NCBI RefSeq assembly: GCF_019207025.1
Contig: NZ_JAEEGC010000022.1
Location: forward strand, 1 to 54,805
DNA length: 54,805 nucleotides
Source: Clostridium thailandense
GTDB taxonomy: Bacteria; Bacillota; Clostridia; Clostridiales; Clostridiaceae
Reading direction: 5' to 3'
Shown: in pieces, positions 50,036 through 54,805 of the stretch
How positions within the stretch are numbered: the stretch's first letter is position 1
How the letters are laid out: every line of letters begins with the position of its first letter
The notes under the pieces: model-generated
What the model was told of the DNA's origin: nothing
Database searches by the model: none
Seen by the model: only the letters and a program-made list of their open reading frames with translations
Position numbers and translations under genes: made by a program

Positions 50036-51122
50036 TAGGAATAGTATAAACTCTACACAAGCAAGACTATTTATGTTAACTGCTGAAATAGGAGTAGGAA
50101 TACTTTCACTTCCAGCAGACCTTGCTAAAAGTGTCGGACACGATGGATGGATTTGTGTAATAGCCGCATGCTTTATATCAATAGTTGCAGGTATACTAAT
50201 TGCATTTTTTCTTAAAAGATATTCCGACAGATCAATTTTAGAAATTAACAAACTTCTATATGGCAAATATATAGGTACATTTATTAATTATGTACTAGTA
50301 GTATATACATTTTTAATATCTTCATATATATTAAGGAGATTTAGTGAACTTATAAAAATTTCTATCTTAAGAAATACGCCGTCTGTTATTTTAAGTTTTT
50401 TTGTTACAATACCTACTATTTATTTAACTTGGTATGGATTAAAAGCTATATGCAGGTATTGTAAATTGTTTTATGCATCTATGGCAACTATGCTGCTTTT
50501 ACTAGTACTAGTTAGCAAAAATATAAGAATAACATTTCTTCAGCCGGTAGGAGAAGCTGGCCTTATGACTATTATAAAAGGTGTTGGTACCGTATCCTTT
50601 TCATTTTTGGGTTATGAACTCTTATCCTTTATTTATCCTAATATTGAGGATAAGAATAAAGTTGTTAAATCTACAATAATTGCAACTTTTTTATCAGGAA
50701 TTTTTTATGTATTAATAGTTATAGTATGTACAGGTGTATTTGGAGAAAATAGAATGAAATTCATGACATTCCCAACCTTTAGTTTATCTAGAATATACAA
50801 ATCTGAAGTAATTGAGAGAGTAGACTTATTCTTTATATCGTTTTGGATGCCTATTACCACTGGAGCAATGCGCAATTATTATTTTTGTACATATGATAGC
50901 TGTTACAGGCTTTTAAACATAAAAAAACCTAAAGTTCTTCATACTTTAGTACTAATTACAACTGTGGTTGTGAGTAGAATACCTAAAAATGTAATACAAG
51001 TTGAAAAGCTTGGAAAGCTGGTTAATATATATGGTATTTCAGTTATAGGATTTCTTTTGATAAGTTATGCATTATCCTTTGCTAACAAAAGAGGTGTAGT
51101 TGATAATGAAGGGAGTAATTAA
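50025..51122 (+). CDS. gerKB: Spore germination receptor subunit B (GerAB/APC permease-like)
   Basis: A 365-residue integral membrane protein of the amino-acid/polyamine permease superfamily that, in GerAB proteins, helps recognise the germinant. About ten hydrophobic helices can be drawn, starting TARLFMLTAEIGVGILSLPADLAKS (APC first helix) and including VGTVSFSFLGYELLSFIYP. ATG 50025 lies within the end of gerKA. The gene ends 17 bases into gerKC, so the three subunits are translationally coupled. Confidence 0.9.
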   Translation: MENNRNSINSTQARLFMLTAEIGVGILSLPADLAKSVGHDGWICVIAACFISIVAGILIAFFLKRYSDRSILEINKLLYGKYIGTFINYVLVVYTFLISSYILRRFSELIKISILRNTPSVILSFFVTIPTIYLTWYGLKAICRYCKLFYASMATMLLLLVLVSKNIRITFLQPVGEAGLMTIIKGVGTVSFSFLGYELLSFIYPNIEDKNKVVKSTIIATFLSGIFYVLIVIVCTGVFGENRMKFMTFPTFSLSRIYKSEVIERVDLFFISFWMPITTGAMRNYYFCTYDSCYRLLNIKKPKVLHTLVLITTVVVSRIPKNVIQVEKLGKLVNIYGISVIGFLLISYALSFANKRGVVDNEGSN

Positions 51123-52257
51123 AAAAAAAATAGAAAGAATTATTATAGTTTTTATAATAACTACTCTTTCAAGTACAATTTTTACAGGATGCTGGGATCA
51201 AAAAATTTATGAAAGAGTTGGTTTTATATTGTTATTAGGATTAGAGTCTTCAAAGGAAAAGCATAAAAAATTATTAGTTACTTATGCAAATCCTGCTATA
51301 GGACTAGGTAGAAAAAATCAAGTAGAATTAAATGTCCAAGAAGCAGATTTGCTGAGGCAAGCAAGGGAAATAGCGAGGACAAAAGCTTCCAGGCCATTAG
51401 AGGCAGGAAAAATTCAAGAGATTCTTATTTCAAAAGAATTGGCGGAAAAAGGAGGAATTCATGACCTATTATCAATATTCTCTCGGGATCCTTTAAATCC
51501 TGCATTAGCAGATTTAGTTGTGGTAGATGGAAGTCCTAATGAGTTATGTAAAAAATCAATTCTTTTTCCAGACAAGCCAAGAGTTGGAATATACATACAT
51601 CAACTCCTTGAAGCTGCTTCAAAAGATTCAAAAATAGTAGAATCCAGAATTTATAATTTTGATACCCAATATTATGCAGAGGGATTAGACACCATAATGC
51701 CTATTGTAAAATTAGAAACAAATTCAGTTAAAATTGTAGGATCAGCATTATTTTCAAGAGATAAAATGGTAGGAAATATTGATGTCAAACAAACAACTTT
51801 AATGGTAGCAATGAGAGAAAAAATAAACCGAGCAGCAGAATATATATGCAAAGTTCCTAATATAGAAGATGCTCATAGCAATACTAAAAGTGGTATAGCA
51901 TTTACTATTAAGGATTCGAAAAAAAAAATAAATGTAAGCATAGACAATGGAAAACCGAATATAAATATAAAACTAAAATTTAGAGGAATGATTGATGAAT
52001 ATATATGGGATAGCATGGACAAAGAAGAGAAGTATAGAGAAGTACAAAGCAATATAACTGATGAGCTTAAAAATGAATGTATCAATATAATTAAGTATAC
52101 TCAAGAAGTGGGGAGTGACCCCTTGGGAATTGGAGATATAGTAAGAGCTAAACATAATGATTATTGGAAAAAGGTTAACTGGAAAGAAGTTTATAAAACT
52201 GCTCAAGTAAATGTAGATGTTAAACTTGAAATATTAAATCATGGATTAATATATTAG
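51106..52257 (+). CDS. gerKC: Spore germination receptor subunit C (Ger(x)C lipoprotein)
   Basis: A 383-residue lipoprotein: the signal sequence ends in the lipobox FTGC with Cys29, followed by WDQKIYERVGFILLLGLE, the Ger(x)C hallmark. The conserved NPALADLVVVDGSP and the C-terminal GIGD(I/V)... segments are present. I chose ATG 51106, preceded by ribosome-binding-like sequence within gerKB, over TTG 51100. It completes the A-B-C order. Its transcript probably ends in the hairpin at 52471. Confidence 0.9.
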   Translation: MKGVIKKKIERIIIVFIITTLSSTIFTGCWDQKIYERVGFILLLGLESSKEKHKKLLVTYANPAIGLGRKNQVELNVQEADLLRQAREIARTKASRPLEAGKIQEILISKELAEKGGIHDLLSIFSRDPLNPALADLVVVDGSPNELCKKSILFPDKPRVGIYIHQLLEAASKDSKIVESRIYNFDTQYYAEGLDTIMPIVKLETNSVKIVGSALFSRDKMVGNIDVKQTTLMVAMREKINRAAEYICKVPNIEDAHSNTKSGIAFTIKDSKKKINVSIDNGKPNINIKLKFRGMIDEYIWDSMDKEEKYREVQSNITDELKNECINIIKYTQEVGSDPLGIGDIVRAKHNDYWKKVNWKEVYKTAQVNVDVKLEILNHGLIY

Positions 52258-52470
52258 TTTTAATCAGCAATATAGGTATATGAATAATTTTTCATGAAAA
52301 AACTATATGATGAGAAATTCATAATTATAAGTAGAAATTTAAATTTGAATTGATTCCAAAGCTGTAAAGACCTTTCTATATTTTAAATTATAATAAATTT
52401 CAGAGAGATAAAAGCTTATAAAATTAGAAAAGGCATCAGAAGAGCTAGATACTACATAATAAGGTTAAAT

Positions 52471-52512
52471 AAAAAAAGTTGAAGGCTAAAAATTTATCCT
52501 TCAACTTTTTAC
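52471..52512. terminator. Bidirectional terminator between gerKC and the prenyltransferase
   Basis: AAAAAGTTGAAGG pairs with CCTTCAACTTTTT around CTAAAAATTTAT, with a long A-run on one side and T-run on the other. The rest of 52258-52568 shows no gene. Confidence 0.93.
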
Positions 52513-52568
52513 TGGTCATCGTAAAGATTTAGCATAAAGCATATGAATATAGACGAATAAAATATATT

Positions 52569-53213
52569 TTAACCTCCAAGAGTAATATCTTGCTTATCAT
52601 ACCAATCAATGGCTTCATAGAAATGTGAAGGTTTGAAATCAGGCCAGTAATCATCTATTATGTAAAAGTCTGAGTATACTGATTGAACTGGCAAAAAGCC
52701 GCTAAGTCGTCTTCTTCCACCCCACCTTATAATTAAATCTACTCTAGTAATATCAGAAGACTTTAAGTAATTTAGTATAGTATTTCTATTATTTGTAGAT
52801 AAATCATTTGCATTTCCTAAATCCCATTCCCAGCCATAGTTAACTAAGAAATTAACCTTCATTCCTCCCTTTCCAAATTGTTTTCTTTTAGTAAAGGGAA
52901 GAAGTTCTTTTGGAAACATGGGTGATGAGCTATTGCCGACAACTAAAAGGGAAGCATCTTCTTTAGATAACATTTTTACTGCCTCTATACATGCTGCAGT
53001 AAAGGCTTTCGTTTGTAGTGCTGGTCTTTTAGTATTGTCAGTAGTAAAACCATAGTAAGTTAATTCTTTTACTCCAAGTTCTTTGCATATTTTAAATAAT
53101 TGCAATCCGGGATTAAGTCCAGGACCATAACCTTGCTCTTTACCTAACCCTTCTCTAACGGCCCAACGTCTGTTTCCATCTGGTATAATACCAATATGAT
53201 TTGGAATTCTCAT
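52569..53213 (-). CDS. Undecaprenyl-diphosphate-synthase-family cis-prenyltransferase
   Basis: A 214-residue UppS-family protein. The catalytic Asp12 lies in IPDGNRRWA, and the C-terminal DLIIRWGGRRRLSGFLPVQS followed by YSDFYIIDDYWPDF matches the IPP-binding region. It is shorter than housekeeping UppS (about 240-250), and the usual GHxxG segment is replaced by GYGPGLNPGLQLF. It may therefore be a second, specialised prenyltransferase making a shorter polyprenol. AGGAGG lies before the ATG at 53213. Adjacent gene 53390 on the same strand is unrelated by sequence; a hairpin separates them. Confidence 0.85.
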   Translation of the reverse strand: MRIPNHIGIIPDGNRRWAVREGLGKEQGYGPGLNPGLQLFKICKELGVKELTYYGFTTDNTKRPALQTKAFTAACIEAVKMLSKEDASLLVVGNSSSPMFPKELLPFTKRKQFGKGGMKVNFLVNYGWEWDLGNANDLSTNNRNTILNYLKSSDITRVDLIIRWGGRRRLSGFLPVQSVYSDFYIIDDYWPDFKPSHFYEAIDWYDKQDITLGG

Positions 53214-53318
53214 TTTGTAGCCTCCTATTATATCAACTATTAATCACAGTATTACCATATTATAAGGCTTTTATTCCATAATAAACCAAACTAAAGATTA
53301 CATATTCTTTGACAAAGA

Positions 53319-53370
53319 TAAAGTGCACGTAGAGGTTTTAAAATATAAACTTCTACGTGCACTTTAATTT
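53319..53370. terminator. Hairpin with 15-bp perfect stem upstream of the prenyltransferase
   Basis: TAAAGTGCACGTAGA (53319-53333) and its exact complement (53352-53366) flank an AT-rich loop. It lies 24 bases after the stop of the 53390 gene on the reverse strand and probably ends that transcript. Confidence 0.8.
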
Positions 53371-53389
53371 TTGGTGGATTTCATGTAAA

Positions 53390-54052
53390 TCACTTTTTTG
53401 TAATTTCATGAATAAGTATTGGGGTAGTTTCATTATTATAGGTTACATTATAAGTAAAATTACTGTTTATGCTTTCAATAAAAGATCTAATCCATACTTC
53501 TCTAAGCTTATAAAAAATATTTATATTGCCACCAACTTCTTCCCAATGGCTTTTATGGAGACATCTTTCGGTTTCCCATTGAACTTTATTTTCAGTACTT
53601 AGGGTGATAGAGTTTACTCTATCACATGGCATTCCTTCCATAATGTAATTATTTATAGTGTTATAAAATTCTTCTGCACTTGAAAATGAAGAGTTTTCTT
53701 TTTCAAATTCTCCACATTCTGCCCCTTGTTCTGAATATGAAGTTAAAGCTATATCTAAGACATCATCGCTATTATACTTATTCGATATTTCTGTTATGAA
53801 AGCTGCATGTCTTGTTTCAGCAATTGATATTTTATTCTGAAGCCATCCATGAATATTGGATACATCTATTAACTCTTCAAGAGGTTTGTTAGGCAATGGA
53901 TAACCATACTTTTCTGCTATGCTGTTATATAAATTTGTTACTTCATCACCATATTTGTCTTGATATGCTTTAACTAAGTTTGCCTCTAAATTTTCATATA
54001 ATTTTATTTTATTAAATAACCATGTATGAATAGGCGCTAAAAATTTACTCAT
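53390..54052 (-). CDS. Unrecognised protein with internally repeated IHxWLxNKI segment
   Basis: A 220-residue soluble protein starting MSKFLAPIHTWLFNKIKLYE, with AAGGAGATATAAG before this ATG (54052). IHTWLFNKIKLYENLEANLV at about residue 8 is repeated as IHGWLQNKISIAETRHAAFI at about 68, suggesting two similar helical modules. The C-terminal half has CLHKSHWEEVGGNINIFYKL and a short beta-rich end. His, Trp, Cys and Glu residues could bind a metal, but I cannot assign a family. The next gene, divergently placed, is a DUF1858 protein. Similar proteins appear limited to clostridia as far as I recall; that is not certain. Confidence 0.75.
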   Translation of the reverse strand: MSKFLAPIHTWLFNKIKLYENLEANLVKAYQDKYGDEVTNLYNSIAEKYGYPLPNKPLEELIDVSNIHGWLQNKISIAETRHAAFITEISNKYNSDDVLDIALTSYSEQGAECGEFEKENSSFSSAEEFYNTINNYIMEGMPCDRVNSITLSTENKVQWETERCLHKSHWEEVGGNINIFYKLREVWIRSFIESINSNFTYNVTYNNETTPILIHEITKK

Positions 54053-54302
54053 TCTTATATCTCCTTTCAAGATAACAAAAATATTTACATTCTATCCTAA
54101 GTAATAAGGATAGAAACATGACATTAAAATTTGATTTCTATAAGCGTTATTCTATGCACTTATTATATTATTAAACAAACTTTTTTTCTGTAACGCTGGT
54201 TACCGATTTATTAGAATATTGTTGATAAAATGTAGTCATTAACGGGAAAACAACAGAATTTAAATTGCAAAGAAATTGTGTATTAATGAGGAGGAGTAAA
54301 AA

Positions 54303-54515
54303 ATGAAGATAAATAGCGATATGTTAATTGGAGAACTTTTAAGATTAAATAGCAAGGCTGCAGAGGTATTAATGAAGAATGGTATGGGATGTGTAGGATG
54401 TCCATCTTCACAAGCTGAATCATTAGAACAAGCAGCAGCTGTTCATGGAATAAGTTTAGATAAATTATTACAAGATTTAAACAAGGAACTTGGAGATGAC
54501 TCAAGTACAAATTAA
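54303..54515 (+). CDS. DUF1858 protein, copy 2
   Basis: A 70-residue paralogue of the 42588 gene: the shared GMGCVGCPS carries Cys30 and Cys33, and the helical segment [19 protein letters not shown] is nearly the same. A longer acidic tail ([10 protein letters not shown]) is added. AGGAGGAG lies at good distance before ATG 54303. Two copies 11.7 kb apart imply a duplicated function. Function unknown. Confidence 0.9.
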   Translation: MKINSDMLIGELLRLNSKAAEVLMKNGMGCVGCPSSQAESLEQAAAVHGISLDKLLQDLNKELGDDSSTN

Positions 54516-54619
54516 GTAGAATGTATTGGTTGAACAATTTAAATTGGCACCAATAAGTACTTGAAAACGAGATTTAAAAGAAATATTAGTATAAGAGATA
54601 TAAAGAAGGCTGTTGCACT

Positions 54620-54805
54620 TATAGATATCCACGGCCGACACTTAACTTATGCTACGGGATATATTTACATTCTTCCAGCACGATAAATACTTTTGACAAG
54701 TCTAAAGCCCATATTTTTAAAAAAGCTAAGAATCTTTGATAACTCGCTGTGCTCAAACAATCAAATCTTCTAAGCTTTTTCAAAAATATGAGCTAAGACT
54801 TGTAG
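54620..54805. repeat. Palindromic element, copy 2, cut by the window end
   Basis: Starts TATAGATATCCACGGCCGA, followed by ACTTATGCTACGGGATAT, CAGCACGATAAATACTTTT and CAAGTCTAAAGCC, in the same order as copy 1 at 4735-5000. The inner arms (CTAAGAATCTTTGA and its partner near 54766) surround a centre with ACTCGCTGTGCTCAAA, similar in place and sequence to the centre of copy 1. By symmetry the right arm would end about 70-80 bases past the window. Confidence 0.9.

Noticed and set aside
53580..53640. GATAGAGTTTACTCTATC palindrome as an operator
   Set aside because: It lies inside the coding sequence of the 53390 gene and is explained by codons there; it is not positioned as a regulatory site.

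Overview
The window looks like a chromosomal segment of a strictly anaerobic, endospore-forming Clostridium-type Firmicute. The DNA is very AT-rich, Shine-Dalgarno sites are strong and purine-rich, and the gene content fits: pyruvate:ferredoxin oxidoreductase, reverse rubrerythrin, a PerR-like repressor, oxygen-sensitive iron-sulfur reductases with their activator ATPase, LonB, and a gerKA/KB/KC germinant receptor. I cannot name the species from sequence alone.

Layout: (1) 1-300, three tRNA genes (Gly-GCC, Gly-UCC, Arg-UCG). (2) 504-1531, a guanine riboswitch, terminator and 73-bp tandem repeat ahead of xpt. (3) 1573-3450, a flavodoxin-like gene remnant and ilvA. (4) 3592-7711, two double-cubane/2-hydroxyacyl-CoA dehydratase-family proteins, a DUF3343 protein and the activator ATPase; the first two genes are separated by a 266-bp palindrome and a second inverted repeat. 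(5) 7712-19978, pyrimidine biosynthesis pyrB-I-C-F-K-D-E and carA-carB. The pyr leader has one PyrR-type site before an attenuator and a second over the pyrB ribosome binding site. A reverse-strand MACPF (perforin-like) gene with a threefold C-terminal repeat lies between pyrE and carA. (6) 20201-31294, protein quality control: tig, clpP, clpX, lonB, lon, engB, preceded by two less defined genes and followed by a CPBP membrane protease. (7) 31371-36554, accessory genes: small paired membrane proteins with duplicated leaders, a WYL regulator, an FG-GAP-like anchored protein, an orphan solute-binding lipoprotein and a PerR/Fur repressor. (8) 37146-42782, a frameshifted amino-acid permease, reverse rubrerythrin, cobalamin genes cobC-cobS-cobU, apbE and a DUF1858 protein. 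(9) 42834-47772, a cation diffusion facilitator, nifJ/PFOR and a DUF3787 mini-gene. (10) 48020-54805, a DUF3189 gene, gerKA-KB-KC, a cis-prenyltransferase, an unrecognised duplicated-motif protein, a second DUF1858 gene and a second, truncated copy of the palindromic element.

Together the genes cover pyrimidine supply from bicarbonate, glutamine and aspartate to OMP and UMP under probable PyrR control, purine salvage under guanine control, ATP-dependent proteolysis and anaerobic electron flow. The least explained parts are the MACPF/threefold-repeat protein inside the pyrimidine locus, the double-cubane reductase cluster of unknown substrate, the long palindrome family, and the mini-protein pair whose leaders are duplicated with them.
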